The position numbers and the translations under genes were made by a program. Shown piece by piece: positions 34,243-42,437 of a DNA stretch of 64,000 nt. The stretch is taken from positions 1-64,000 of the forward strand of contig CALUMK010000002.1 of NCBI GenBank assembly GCA_944321735.1, written 5' to 3'. The stretch comes from an uncultured Bacteroidales bacterium. Lineage in GTDB: Bacteria > Bacteroidota > Bacteroidia > Bacteroidales > P3. Every line of letters starts with the position of its first letter. Position 1 is the stretch's first letter. The notes below the pieces were generated by a model. The model was given only the letters and a program-made list of their open reading frames with translations, had not been told where the DNA came from and made no database searches.

Positions 34243-34400
34243 TACTTTTGTCCCGTGCCTGCCGATAGGGGTGCAGGCATACAGCAACAGCCCTTGAAGG
34301 ATGCGTATGGGCAAAGAAACCACGCCTATCGGATGGGAAGCAGTGTGCGGCAGGACAAATCCGGGCGGAAACCTCGGAGGCGTTCCTGCCGAATCGTCTT
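34243..34400 (+). ncRNA. Candidate structured RNA with its own promoter
   Basis: A perfect -7 box TACTTTTG (34243-34250) is followed by sequence with several exact pairings: GCCTGC (34257-34262) with GCAGGC (34273-34278); CCGATAGG (34262-34269) with CCTATCGG (34325-34332); and CGGCAGGA (34348-34355) with TCCTGCCG (34384-34391). The first two compete, so alternative folds are possible. No open frame of note covers it. I checked by eye for TPP, FMN, glycine, cobalamin, RNase P, SRP and tmRNA landmarks and did not recognise any. The RNA class is unassigned. Confidence 0.4.
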
Positions 34401-34433
34401 ACGGTTTAGCTGCTGCAAATCCGTAAATTGTAG

Positions 34434-34441
34434 TATCTTTG
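34434..34441 (+). promoter_or_regulatory. -7 element inside the 34.1-34.8 kb non-coding region
   Basis: TATCTTTG matches TAnnTTTG exactly and points toward the 6S-like RNA at 34605. About 170 bases lie between it and the hairpin, so it may serve a longer precursor. Confidence 0.4.
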
Positions 34442-34604
34442 CCGAGCCGAAAGCAGGTGAATTCCGGGACAATGACAAGCTTGCAGTTTGTGGCGTCCGC
34501 ATGGAATCCTTTGCTTAGGCATCGCGGAAACAGGTTTGTCCTGCGGAGGCGGCAGGCGGCGTGCCGGAACGATGGTTTTGGCATGAAGCCGGACATACGG
34601 GACA

Positions 34605-34778
34605 CAAAGGAAGTGTCTTAGCATTATTCCTGAGTTACGAATCTGGCACGTTCAACACAGGTAAGGAATAAGCCATTCTTGCGTCTATCGCATAGGCGTG
34701 GGCTGTTGCTTATTTATACCTGTGGGCTTGCCAGAGCCTGTAACTTTAGATAAGCTAGCGGTTCCACGCTTTCTTTTT
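34605..34778 (+). ncRNA. Candidate 6S-like RNA
   Basis: One long irregular hairpin can be drawn. From the outside in: TTAGC with GCTAG; AGTTAC (34633-34638) with GTAACT (34740-34745); CTGGCA (34643-34648) with TGCCAG (34729-34734). An unpaired bubble follows (CGTTCAACA against TGGGCT), then CAGGTA (34658-34663) with TACCTG (34717-34722), GAATAAGC (34666-34673) with GCTTATTT (34708-34715), and GCGTCTAT with ATAGGCGT around a CGC loop. A T-rich run (34771-34782) ends it. About 175 bases and a central bubble in a single hairpin are the architecture of 6S RNA, which mimics an open promoter. The identity is inferred from shape, not from a database match. The exact ends are uncertain. Confidence 0.5.
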
Positions 34779-34830
34779 TTTCTCCCGGAATCCTATAACG
34801 AACCACGTCATTTGATTAATATTAATAGTG

Positions 34831-37662
34831 ATGAAAACCAAACTATTATTGTTTATTGCCTGTACCTTGTTCTGTGACTATGTTTCAGCGCAAGAGAGAA
34901 TTTATTTTGAGGAGACCTTTACGAATGGACGCTTGGGGGATATGTGGAACAAGGAAGAGAGCTCGTATATCGATGCTGCCGGCGATCCTGTGTATGTGGT
35001 AGATATCAGTCCGATGACCGCGATTGCCGGCTGGGTGTACGACCCGGACGGGAATGTGATTGCGGGCCAGACCGGGCGCGGGGTGGCCACGACCATGCTG
35101 GATGGGCAGTACCTGCTTGTGACCAATCCGTTCCAGATGGAAAGCAGCCGGACTCTCAACATGCTGAGCCTTGATTTCGAGTACATGGCATCGACCACGG
35201 TGAAAGGGGATGTGCGGAATTTCGGCTTGATGGTGAGGGACACGGCGGTAGGTGTCTGGGATACGGTCTTCACGTTGTTCGAAGCCGATGAAACGCTGGA
35301 GACCAGTCTGACGGGGACCGTGGGCATGACTTTGCCGGAGTCCTATACGGGCAAAGTGGTGGAACTGGCCTTGTATTTCACGAACGAGGATTTGACAGAA
35401 GCCGGGAATTTGTATTTCGGATTCTTTGTCTCGAACCTGAAATTCGCTGCCTACGAAGCCGAGGCTCTGTTCTCGATGTCGAACCTGTCCCGTCCGTATG
35501 CAATCGGCAATCCCGCGACGATGAGAATCCAGGTGGTGAATGAAGGTGCGTTGGCGATAGATTCCATGGATTTCTCGTACCAGTTGGGCGAGGGGGCAGC
35601 CAAGACGCTCCATGTGGCAGGCGATATAGCGGCTTTGTCGTCGGCCACCCTGGACTTGCCTTTGGATTTGAGCGAGGCGGAAGCCAACGCGGATTACACC
35701 CTGACGCTGCGCTGCACGGCCGTCAACGGGGTGGGCTGTCCGGAGCCGAAGAGCCTGAGCTGGAATTTCACTTATCTGGACACGACGGATGTCGTGCCTT
35801 TTGTGCCGGTAGTGGAACATTTCACGGCATCGACCTGTTCTCCGTCCTATGTTGCTGCCAATATGTTAAACCCTATCTATGAGAAAGTGAAAGGGGAAGG
35901 CAGGTTGAACATCATCAAGTACCAGATGAACTTTCCGGCAATGGATCCCTATTATATTGCCGACAATGGGGTGAGGGCCAATTATTACGGGGTGGATGCC
36001 ATTCCGACCATTGTCTATTGCGGGACATCCGCGGTCAGCTATGCGGCCTTGGCCAGCAATATGGAGACATTGCTCGCCGTTGATTACGGCCAGCCGACAC
36101 CGGTATCCATCGAATGCCTCGAATTCAAGGTGGACACGCTGAACGAGCGCATGTCCGCCCGCCTGGAAGTGCGCTCGGCCATCGATATCCGTTCGGCCAA
36201 ATTCTTCGCCACCTTGATAGAAGGGACAACGACACGCAACAGGAGAACCAACGGGGAAACGGAGTTCCACTACGTGACGATGTCGCACCTGGCAGGGCCG
36301 CGCGGCGAGGATGCTCGTTATACGGCAGGTGAAACGGTTGAATATGAGTATAATATAGATTTGAGCGGCACGCATATTGAAGAAATGACCGATTTGGAAC
36401 TGGTTTGCTTTGTACAGGATCCGGATGCAGGGGATGTGTTCCAAAGTGCCGGTTTTGCGGATGTGGTTTATGGCGAAGTGGAAGTTCTCAATCCCGAAAA
36501 TCACATAAAAATCACAATCGCTAATGACACCGTTCACGATGGAGGAACTTACTGGATTAGGAAGATAGTCGATACTGCCGACCTTGCTCTTGACTATCTC
36601 GAGATTCCGACTTATCTGACCGTGTCGAATCAGACAAATGCCAATTTGAATTTGCATATAAGCGTCAGCCCCATTGATTTGCCGGTCGGTTCTACCATGC
36701 AATTCTGTGCGCTTGGGCAATGCCAAGAGATTCCGGCTGATGTTTCCGGGATTACATTAGCACCTAATCAAGTGCTTGGTGGTAATCCGAATACGGCAGA
36801 CGAAATCTGTCTACGCTATACTATTCCAACAGCCAATCTCATTGCGGATTCAGCATCGGTGTCCTTGGTGTTCGAAGATTTAACACATGACACAAGCACT
36901 TCGTTTATAATTAATTTTGTAACTATTCCTGATAGGGATTCTATTTCGGAAATCTTTATTCCTATCGACGAGGACCATTTCCCTGACGCATTCTTTAGGG
37001 GCTACATGACAGAATATGCCGACATGGACGCGGACGGCCAGCTGAGTGAGGAGGAAGTCTCCGGAGTGACCGGCATCGATGTTTCCGGCATGGGCATCCA
37101 GGACTTAAAGGGCATCGAATACTTTACCGAATTGGAAAGCCTCGACTGCTCGGACAACGAGCTGACCAGCCTCGATTTGTCTGCCAACGCCAAGCTGCAG
37201 ATTCTGAAGGCGGAAAGCAACCGTTTGAACATCGCCCTTGACGAACAAAGCCGCTTCGACCTTTCTCAATTGCCTGACTTTGATATAACTAAAGCCTCGG
37301 ATTGGGAGGGTTGTACCCGCATTGGCAACAGCTTGACTTTCATTCGGCAGGAGGTTTCCTATAGTTATGCCACCGGTTACAATGGGGAAAATGAGGATGT
37401 AAGCCTGCAATCGGTAATCTTCCGCCTGATGGCCGACCGTGACCCTTCGGTAGCCAACGAGGCATCGGGCTTGCAGTCCCAAGGCCGGGTCTATGCCAAG
37501 GACCACGTGATTTGCACCGAGGGCATCGAGGGCGAAATCAGCATCTACTCGGCTTCCGGTAGCCTGCTTTACCGAGGCTTCGACAAAGAAATCCCCGTCC
37601 GCCACAATGGACTTTATCTTGTCCGCTCCGGCTCTCGGACTTGGAAAGTCTTGGTGATGTAA
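34831..37662 (+). CDS. T9SS-secreted Omp28-like protein with EF-hand-like and leucine-rich segments
   Basis: 943 residues. Signal peptide MKTKLLLFIACTLFCDYVSA (1-20). Residues about 25-210 are a beta-sandwich with choice-of-anchor-J character. Residues about 325-560 resemble the Omp28 family, a thioredoxin-like fold: VEHFTASTCSPSYVAANML, then YYGVDAIPTIVYCG. The usual CxxC site is reduced to a single Cys in STCSPSY, so a redox role is unlikely. Residues 731-742 read DMDADGQLSEEE, a canonical 12-residue EF-hand calcium loop. A short leucine-rich stretch follows (LESLDCSDNELTSLDLS). The last 80 or so residues form a T9SS type A sorting domain (GEISIYSASGSLLYRG, ending WKVLVM). The function is unknown, but secretion to the surface is likely. 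Confidence 0.82.
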   Translation: MKTKLLLFIACTLFCDYVSAQERIYFEETFTNGRLGDMWNKEESSYIDAAGDPVYVVDISPMTAIAGWVYDPDGNVIAGQTGRGVATTMLDGQYLLVTNPFQMESSRTLNMLSLDFEYMASTTVKGDVRNFGLMVRDTAVGVWDTVFTLFEADETLETSLTGTVGMTLPESYTGKVVELALYFTNEDLTEAGNLYFGFFVSNLKFAAYEAEALFSMSNLSRPYAIGNPATMRIQVVNEGALAIDSMDFSYQLGEGAAKTLHVAGDIAALSSATLDLPLDLSEAEANADYTLTLRCTAVNGVGCPEPKSLSWNFTYLDTTDVVPFVPVVEHFTASTCSPSYVAANMLNPIYEKVKGEGRLNIIKYQMNFPAMDPYYIADNGVRANYYGVDAIPTIVYCGTSAVSYAALASNMETLLAVDYGQPTPVSIECLEFKVDTLNERMSARLEVRSAIDIRSAKFFATLIEGTTTRNRRTNGETEFHYVTMSHLAGPRGEDARYTAGETVEYEYNIDLSGTHIEEMTDLELVCFVQDPDAGDVFQSAGFADVVYGEVEVLNPENHIKITIANDTVHDGGTYWIRKIVDTADLALDYLEIPTYLTVSNQTNANLNLHISVSPIDLPVGSTMQFCALGQCQEIPADVSGITLAPNQVLGGNPNTADEICLRYTIPTANLIADSASVSLVFEDLTHDTSTSFIINFVTIPDRDSISEIFIPIDEDHFPDAFFRGYMTEYADMDADGQLSEEEVSGVTGIDVSGMGIQDLKGIEYFTELESLDCSDNELTSLDLSANAKLQILKAESNRLNIALDEQSRFDLSQLPDFDITKASDWEGCTRIGNSLTFIRQEVSYSYATGYNGENEDVSLQSVIFRLMADRDPSVANEASGLQSQGRVYAKDHVICTEGIEGEISIYSASGSLLYRGFDKEIPVRHNGLYLVRSGSRTWKVLVM

Positions 37663-37866
37663 AGGCGGAGTGCTTGATTTCTGTGGTGTGAAGTGGAAAA
37701 TTGGTTGAAAATTAGTAAATTATCGTGTCTTCACACAGTGTGGCGGCATTTGATTCCGCATGGATTCGCTGAGCTAAACAGGCCGGGTATAGGAGCATGC
37801 GTGATAACCGAGTGTTAGCCGGCTTGGTATTGCTGGTGATATTAAAGTATTAAAAATAAATAGAGT

Positions 37867-38136
37867 ATGGAAAAGTACAAAGTGGTGAATCGAAACATCA
37901 GATTTGACAGCAGGGAATTATCAAGCCCGTACAGATGCAAGTATGGCGATAAGAACGACTTTGAAATCCTGCGAGTGACCTGTACATACGGATCGGAAAC
38001 CCGTGTTTACGAGGTAGAATCGAAATACCTTCCAGGTACGGATTCCATTCGTTTCAAGGCTTTTCCGGATGGTGATTCGTTCACAATAGAATGGGGACCG
38101 ACAGCTATCAGGCCTTATGTCAAGCGGGTACAGTGA
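37867..38136 (+). CDS. Unknown 89-residue protein, first gene of the HARE-HTH/GIY-YIG cluster
   Basis: No signal peptide or membrane segment. The composition (MEKYKVVNRNIRFDSREL..., many charged and aromatic residues, EVESKYLPGTDSIRFKAFP) suggests a small all-beta fold. No family is recognised. It starts after an A-rich leader (AAAATAAATAGAGTATG) and ends 25 bases before the HARE-HTH gene, which points to one transcript. The 200 bases upstream are AT-rich with no clear promoter box. Confidence 0.65.
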   Translation: MEKYKVVNRNIRFDSRELSSPYRCKYGDKNDFEILRVTCTYGSETRVYEVESKYLPGTDSIRFKAFPDGDSFTIEWGPTAIRPYVKRVQ

Positions 38137-38161
38137 ATATAAATCTTAAAAAGTAAGCGAT

Positions 38162-38362
38162 ATGACATTACACGAAGCTATTCAGGTTGTGCTCCAAAAC
38201 GGACCTATGACTGCCAGCGAGATTGCTAGCGCGGTCAACAGAAGGCAATTGTATCAACGTAAGGACGGTGCGCCCGTTCCCAGTTCGCAGATTCATGCCC
38301 GGATCAAGAATTATCCGCAGTATTTCGAGCGTTTGGGAGACCGATACAAGAACCGGGAATAA
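38162..38362 (+). CDS. HARE-HTH (winged-helix) small DNA-binding protein
   Basis: 66 residues, the length of one domain. MTLHEAIQVVLQNGPMTASE, IASAVNRRQLYQRKDGAPVP and a final FERLGDRYKN fit the HB1/ASXL/restriction-endonuclease HTH (HARE-HTH) pattern: an N-terminal helix, a turn at NGPMTASEI, a recognition helix with SSQIHARI, and a wing ending in (F)xRLGDRY. Family knowledge: HARE-HTH domains occur in restriction enzymes, RNA polymerase delta subunits and chromatin factors. A free-standing copy could be a regulator or the DNA-recognition subunit for the downstream nuclease-like protein; this is inference. Confidence 0.7.
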   Translation: MTLHEAIQVVLQNGPMTASEIASAVNRRQLYQRKDGAPVPSSQIHARIKNYPQYFERLGDRYKNRE

Positions 38363-38475
38363 GGTGGCATGGCTGCCTTGTTGCCGGACGAGAGGGGGAT
38401 GTCCGGCCGTTCGCTTAACAGGACGGCCGGACAGATCATCTGTCAGAGTTGTGCAAATTATTAAAATTCAGAAAA

Positions 38476-39033
38476 ATGACGGTAAAAGAACTTTTTGATC
38501 AGATTGGAGTCCAGTCGTTCCAATCCGTAAAATGGGGATGTCCTGTTCCGTGCATGGGGCAAGGCATCTATATCGTATCGGGCAGCGCGAAAGCCGATGA
38601 GGAAAATGCAAGTCCGGTTGCACCTTTGTTTGATGATGCGATGATTCAACGCTGGATTGACCGTCTGCCTCTTTTCACTTTGGACGGCGTCAAGCCTACG
38701 GTGGAAAGTTTGAAAGAACGTCTTTCGGAATTCTGGCATCCGAAAGAAAACGTGCTGTATATCGGTATGACGACCAGTAGTCTGCAGGGACGGGTCAATG
38801 ACTATTATTATACGCCTATCGGAGCCAAGCGTCCTCATTCCGGAGGGCAATGGATCAAGACCTTGGCAAACTTGGAGCAAATGCATGTCTATTATGCGCC
38901 CAGCTCGCAACCAAAGGCGGATGAATATGCTATGCTGGCTTATTTTTTCAACAAGGCTGGAGAGCTTCCCTTTGCCAATTTGGAAGGACCTTATGGCCGG
39001 AAGCGGCATGGGATGCAAAAGCAGCGGGGATAG
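38476..39033 (+). CDS. GIY-YIG nuclease-like protein
   Basis: 185 residues from the ATG at 38476; an earlier in-frame start at 38449 lacks support. The GIY-YIG core can be followed: GIYIVSGS near residue 30, VLYIGMTT near 94, the conserved Arg in LQGRVNDYY, and the catalytic-type Glu in KADEYAMLAYFF, followed by LPFANLEG. The family cuts DNA with this Tyr/Arg/Glu set. The spacing between GIY and YIG is much longer than the usual 10-20 residues, because about 60 residues (DDAMIQRWIDRLPLFTLDG...) are inserted. It closes the three-gene cluster that begins at 37867. It could be a homing-type or defence nuclease, or an inactive relative. Confidence 0.65.
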   Translation: MTVKELFDQIGVQSFQSVKWGCPVPCMGQGIYIVSGSAKADEENASPVAPLFDDAMIQRWIDRLPLFTLDGVKPTVESLKERLSEFWHPKENVLYIGMTTSSLQGRVNDYYYTPIGAKRPHSGGQWIKTLANLEQMHVYYAPSSQPKADEYAMLAYFFNKAGELPFANLEGPYGRKRHGMQKQRG

Positions 39034-39147
39034 CCAAAACTACCGCCTGTCGTGGCGGGCAGATTCAATATCAAGAAACACCGTTTGTGAGGTTTAGTCG
39101 TTTTCCGCGGTGGTCGGCATCATGGATTGTTTTGTCCAACGTAAATC

Positions 39148-40689
39148 TCAGGCAATTTTCCATTCCTCGATTCGTCGGGTCTGTTTGGAGAATGCCACGC
39201 CAATCTTAAAAATCTGCCGCGGGTCGGCGGCAAAGGGCTTGGCATAGGCCTTGTCCTCGATTTGTTTTAATGCCTCGTCCGCCGTAGCATCCATCTTCAA
39301 CTCCATGATATAAACGTATTTGTCGGTCTGCACCACGATGTCCATTCTTCCGTTGCTGGTATGGCGTTCCACTTGTACATACTGTCCCATCAATTTGCAC
39401 ATGACGTACATGGTGTTCTGGAAGTAGAGTTCGGCATCTCCTGCAATTTCGTAATCAGCATCGGCAAAGAATGCCTCGAAGCGTTTCATCAAGCCTTCGG
39501 CATCGCCCTTCTTGAAATCTTCGGCAAACTTCCTTACCGCAAAGGGGCTATTGTACCGGGCGGAAGGCACGTAGATGTTGGCCAAGCCTTGTATGAAGCC
39601 GCGTTCCACTTCCTTGTTGGGGTATTTCAGGGAGTATTCCTCTGTCAGTTCATCGTATGATTTGATGGTCAGGTAACCGCTTTGGTAAAGGATGGGCATT
39701 GGGTCGGAATCATCGGCGTTGACCCCGGTAAGAGCCGAGGCAGGTACACCGTCTAAGGTCAAATCCTCCAGATTGAACTTGCCGTTGCGCAAGGCCTTAA
39801 CCACAAAGGTGGGAGTGCCGGTCTCGTACCAGTAGTCCTTGAACCGCTGACTGTCCAAGGCATTGAGCAGGCTGAAAGGATTGTAAATATCGGCGGAGTT
39901 TTCGCAGAAATGGTAGCCATCGTAATAGTCCTTGAGTTTGGCGTAGCATTCTTCCTTGCTCAGCCCGTTGGCATCGGCCATTTCCTGCACGCTTTCATCG
40001 AAACAGGCATGGAGGTCTTCTTCGGAGATGCCGCAGATGTCCACGTAGCGGTGGTCCATCGAGATGTCCTTGAGGTTGTTGAGCCCGCTGAAAATGCTGA
40101 GTTTACCCATCTTGGTGATGCCGGTCAGGAAACCGAAGCGAATCTTGCCATCCTGGCTCTTCATGACGCTGTAAAAGCCTTGCAGTCGACTTCGATAGGC
40201 TTCCCTGAGCGGTTCGTTGCCTGCCGAATCCAGGATAGGCTTGTCGTATTCGTCAATCAGAATCACCACCGGTTTCCCGGTCTTCTCGTAGGCGGTATCG
40301 ATGATGTCCGAAAACCGGGCATCGGCCATCGGATAGCGTTTTGCCGCATCGAAAGACAACTCCCAGAGGCTCAGATGCCTGTCCAAGCGGACATCGAGGT
40401 CTTCCATGCTCTTGTATTCCTTCCCGCTCAGATCCAAATGCAACACCGGATATTCTGTCCATTCATTTTCCAACTTCTCAAGCGCCAAGCCCTTGAAAAG
40501 ATCCTTCTTCCCTTGGAAATAGGCTTCCATGGTCGAAACCAAGAGGCTTTTGCCGAAGCGGCGCGGACGGCCTAAGAAATAGTATCCTCCGTTTTTGGCT
40601 ATCTGGTGAATCAAATCGGTCTTGTCCACATAGGAGAATCCTCCTTGGCGGAGTTTTTCAAAATTCTGGATTCCAATCGGGTACAGCAT
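39148..40689 (-). CDS. AAA-ATPase-like protein with C-terminal PD-(D/E)XK nuclease-type domain
   Basis: 513 residues. It belongs to the ATP-binding protein family (AAA-ATPase_like plus PDDEXK_9 / DUF1703) that is abundant and multicopy in Bacteroidetes. The opening MLYPIGIQNFEKLRQGGFSY is typical. Walker A GRPRRFGKS is at 40-48. Walker B VVILIDEYDKPI has Asp146-Glu147. The C-terminal third has the nuclease-type pattern RMDIVVQTDKYVYIMELK, with the Asp and the Glu-x-Lys pair near 460-476. The biological role is unproven; a link to mobile elements or defence has been proposed. It is convergent with the GIY-YIG gene, and the repeat-dense stretch 40.7-41.3 kb lies directly upstream. Confidence 0.85.
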   Translation of the reverse strand: MLYPIGIQNFEKLRQGGFSYVDKTDLIHQIAKNGGYYFLGRPRRFGKSLLVSTMEAYFQGKKDLFKGLALEKLENEWTEYPVLHLDLSGKEYKSMEDLDVRLDRHLSLWELSFDAAKRYPMADARFSDIIDTAYEKTGKPVVILIDEYDKPILDSAGNEPLREAYRSRLQGFYSVMKSQDGKIRFGFLTGITKMGKLSIFSGLNNLKDISMDHRYVDICGISEEDLHACFDESVQEMADANGLSKEECYAKLKDYYDGYHFCENSADIYNPFSLLNALDSQRFKDYWYETGTPTFVVKALRNGKFNLEDLTLDGVPASALTGVNADDSDPMPILYQSGYLTIKSYDELTEEYSLKYPNKEVERGFIQGLANIYVPSARYNSPFAVRKFAEDFKKGDAEGLMKRFEAFFADADYEIAGDAELYFQNTMYVMCKLMGQYVQVERHTSNGRMDIVVQTDKYVYIMELKMDATADEALKQIEDKAYAKPFAADPRQIFKIGVAFSKQTRRIEEWKIA

Positions 40690-40733
40690 ATTTGTCGGTT
40701 TTTGCTTGGATTATCTTCGCAGGCCGTATCAAG

Positions 40734-40741
40734 CAAAGTTA
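40734..40741 (-). promoter_or_regulatory. -7 element for the AAA/PD-(D/E)XK gene
   Basis: On the minus strand the sequence is TAACTTTG, an exact TAnnTTTG match, 45 bases before the ATG at 40689. No -33 box is obvious. Confidence 0.4.
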
Positions 40742-40825
40742 CTAAATTTTTGGGAGTCTACTCTCGCTGCGGCGCAGCAGATACTACAGGAGTTTTGATT
40801 TTACAACTGTTTGACATTCTGACGG

Positions 40826-40945
40826 AAAAAGCGTTTTCAGCGAGCAGATGCGAGGCGTCGAGCCGCAGCGTAGCGCGGGAGCGTACCCTGTTGCTACTCC
40901 GCAGCCGGACAGGTTACGGCTTGGAAAAGTCAACGCAGTTTCTCA
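40826..40945. repeat. Degenerate REP-like repeat, copy 4
   Basis: It shares AAAAGCGTTTT at the left, AGCAGATGCGAGGCGTCGAG and GGGAGCGTAC in the interior, and AACGCAG near the right, with the copies at 41155 and 42636, but the middle has diverged. It directly precedes MITE-like copy C. Confidence 0.45.
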
Positions 40946-40954
40946 TACATGGGA

Positions 40955-41158
40955 TTAAACCCAAATCGGTCATTAGACACGCCGTGTCCGTTTCTGATTG
41001 GGGAAATGAGGCTTTCGGGCATCTTGCCCGCCTCTGTCCGCATCCTGTTTCTCGCTACGCCTCGACGTAGCCCGCTACGCCTTCGGCTAAGCGAGAAGCA
41101 TGCTGCATGACACAAGCGGGCAATCTCCCCAAAGTCTAATGACCGATTTGGGTTAAAA
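40955..41158. repeat. MITE-like element, copy C, with an internal insertion
   Basis: Both ends carry the about 24-bp terminal inverted repeat. Left: TTAAACCCAAATCGGTCATT (+AGAC). Right: its complement ending GGGTTAAA, with one mismatch. The interior is the inverted equivalent of copy A (533-680) except for 58 extra bases at 41048-41105. It sits between two REP-like copies with almost no spacer. Confidence 0.75.
41048..41105. repeat. Hairpin-forming 58-bp insertion inside MITE-like copy C
   Basis: Absent from copy A at the matching site. It is bounded by CTG on both sides (possible short duplication). TTCTCGCT at 41049 pairs with AGCGAGAA at 41090-41097, and the middle holds two GCTACGCC motifs, so the insert can fold into a GC-rich hairpin. 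Confidence 0.55.
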
Positions 41159-41278
41159 GCGTTTTAAGGGGTAAGATGCGAGGCGTCGAGGAGAAAGCCA
41201 AGGAGGGAGCATACTTAGGTATGTGACCGACTTGGCTGAGCCTCGCAACGAAGCAGATTGCCTCTTAAAACGCTTTTA
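41155..41278. repeat. REP-like palindromic repeat, copy 3, at the permease stop codon
   Basis: Bounded by AAAAGCGTTTTAAGGGG and its inverted complement TCTTAAAACGCTTTT. The core (AGATGCGAGGCGTCGAGG, GGGAGCATACTTAGGTATGT, GACCGACTTGGCTGAGCC, TCGCAACGAAGCAGATTGCC) is nearly identical to the copy at 42636. It ends 2 bases from the stop codon of the permease gene at 41280. Confidence 0.75.
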
Positions 41279-41279
41279 A

Positions 41280-42437
41280 TTATTTGGCAGTCTTGCGGAA
41301 AGTCAACAACGCCAACCCATTAAAAAACACCGCAAAGCTCAGCGTGGCCCAGAACTGGTCCCAAAGGTCGGCAAAGCCGCTGCCTTTGAGGATGATAAGC
41401 CGCATGGCATCGATCAAGTAAGCCGTCGGGTTCAAGTAAGTGATGTACTGCGCCCAGCGCGGCATGCTGCTCACCGGCGTGAAAAGCCCGCCCATCAAAA
41501 AGAAAATCAGCAAGAAGAAAAACGCAATGAACATAGCCTGCTGCTGGCTTTTGGACACCGACGAGATAAACAGCCCGAAGCCGATAAACCCCATATTGTA
41601 AATCGTCGCGAATACAATCAGCGTCCAGAAACTGCCCTTAGGCACAATGCCGTACAGCAGCCAGGCAATACCCAAACCGAAACAGATAATCACCAGGCCC
41701 ATGATCCAGAACGGAATCAGCTTGCCCAGGAGGTAATCCACCTTGCGCACCGGGCTCACATTGATTTGCTCCAGCGTGCCTAACTCCCGTTCGCCCGAAA
41801 TGTTCAGCGCCGCTAGAATCCCGCCCACCAAGGTCAGCAGCAGCGCCAAGATGCCTGGCACCATGTACGTCTTATAGTCCAATCCCGGATTGAAACGGAA
41901 CACCGGTATCGCCTCGATTTGCGCCGGCAACTCCCTCTGAACCACCGCCACCGGCGACTTCATGGCCAGTTCCTCCCTTTCCCGGATTGAGAAATCCTGG
42001 ATAATCCCGTTCAGGTAATTCGTCCCGATGCTCGCCTTGGTCCCGTCCACCGCATCAGCCGCCACGAACAGCTGCACCTCTTCCCCCGCGTTCATTTCCC
42101 GCTCGAAATTCTCCGGAATTTCCAATATCATGCTGGCCGTTCCCTCTTCGATATGCGTCAAAGCCTCCTGGTAAGTGTCTGTGTGATAAGCAATCTCAAA
42201 GTATCCCGACGAGGCGATTTTCTGTTGCAAGGCCCGCGACACGCTGCTTTGGTCATGGTCCACCACCACCATCTGGATGTTCCGGATTTCATACGTGGCC
42301 GCATACGGCAGCAGAATCAGCTGGATCAGCGGTAGCGCGATAATCAGCGGCAGCATGATCGGATTGCGCAGCATCTGCTTGAACTCCTTCTCCAGCAAGT
42401 ATTTCAAAACCCGGTTTCTCCGCATAATTTCATTCAT
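41280..42437 (-). CDS. ABC transporter permease, YbhR-like (ABC-2 type)
   Basis: 385 residues. One N-terminal membrane span (LPLIIALPLIQLILLPY), a large extracytoplasmic domain (about 50-170) and five C-terminal spans ending near 380 (MVPGILALLLTLVGG, FWIMGLVIICFGLGIAWLL, YNMGFIGFGLFISSV, FIAFFFLLIFFLMGGLF). This is the ABC-2 layout of the YbhS/YbhR/YhhJ permeases. It is the last gene of the minus-strand operon adaptor - ATPase - ATPase - permease - permease. In E. coli ybhGFSR exports drugs and cations; the substrate here is unknown. A REP-like element separates it from the other permease, which may lower its expression relative to the upstream genes. Confidence 0.85.
   Translation of the reverse strand: MNEIMRRNRVLKYLLEKEFKQMLRNPIMLPLIIALPLIQLILLPYAATYEIRNIQMVVVDHDQSSVSRALQQKIASSGYFEIAYHTDTYQEALTHIEEGTASMILEIPENFEREMNAGEEVQLFVAADAVDGTKASIGTNYLNGIIQDFSIREREELAMKSPVAVVQRELPAQIEAIPVFRFNPGLDYKTYMVPGILALLLTLVGGILAALNISGERELGTLEQINVSPVRKVDYLLGKLIPFWIMGLVIICFGLGIAWLLYGIVPKGSFWTLIVFATIYNMGFIGFGLFISSVSKSQQQAMFIAFFFLLIFFLMGGLFTPVSSMPRWAQYITYLNPTAYLIDAMRLIILKGSGFADLWDQFWATLSFAVFFNGLALLTFRKTAK

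Noticed and set aside
40606-41070. 154-codon plus-strand frame across the repeat-dense region
   Set aside because: It runs through a REP-like copy and a MITE-like copy; no start signal or conserved feature.
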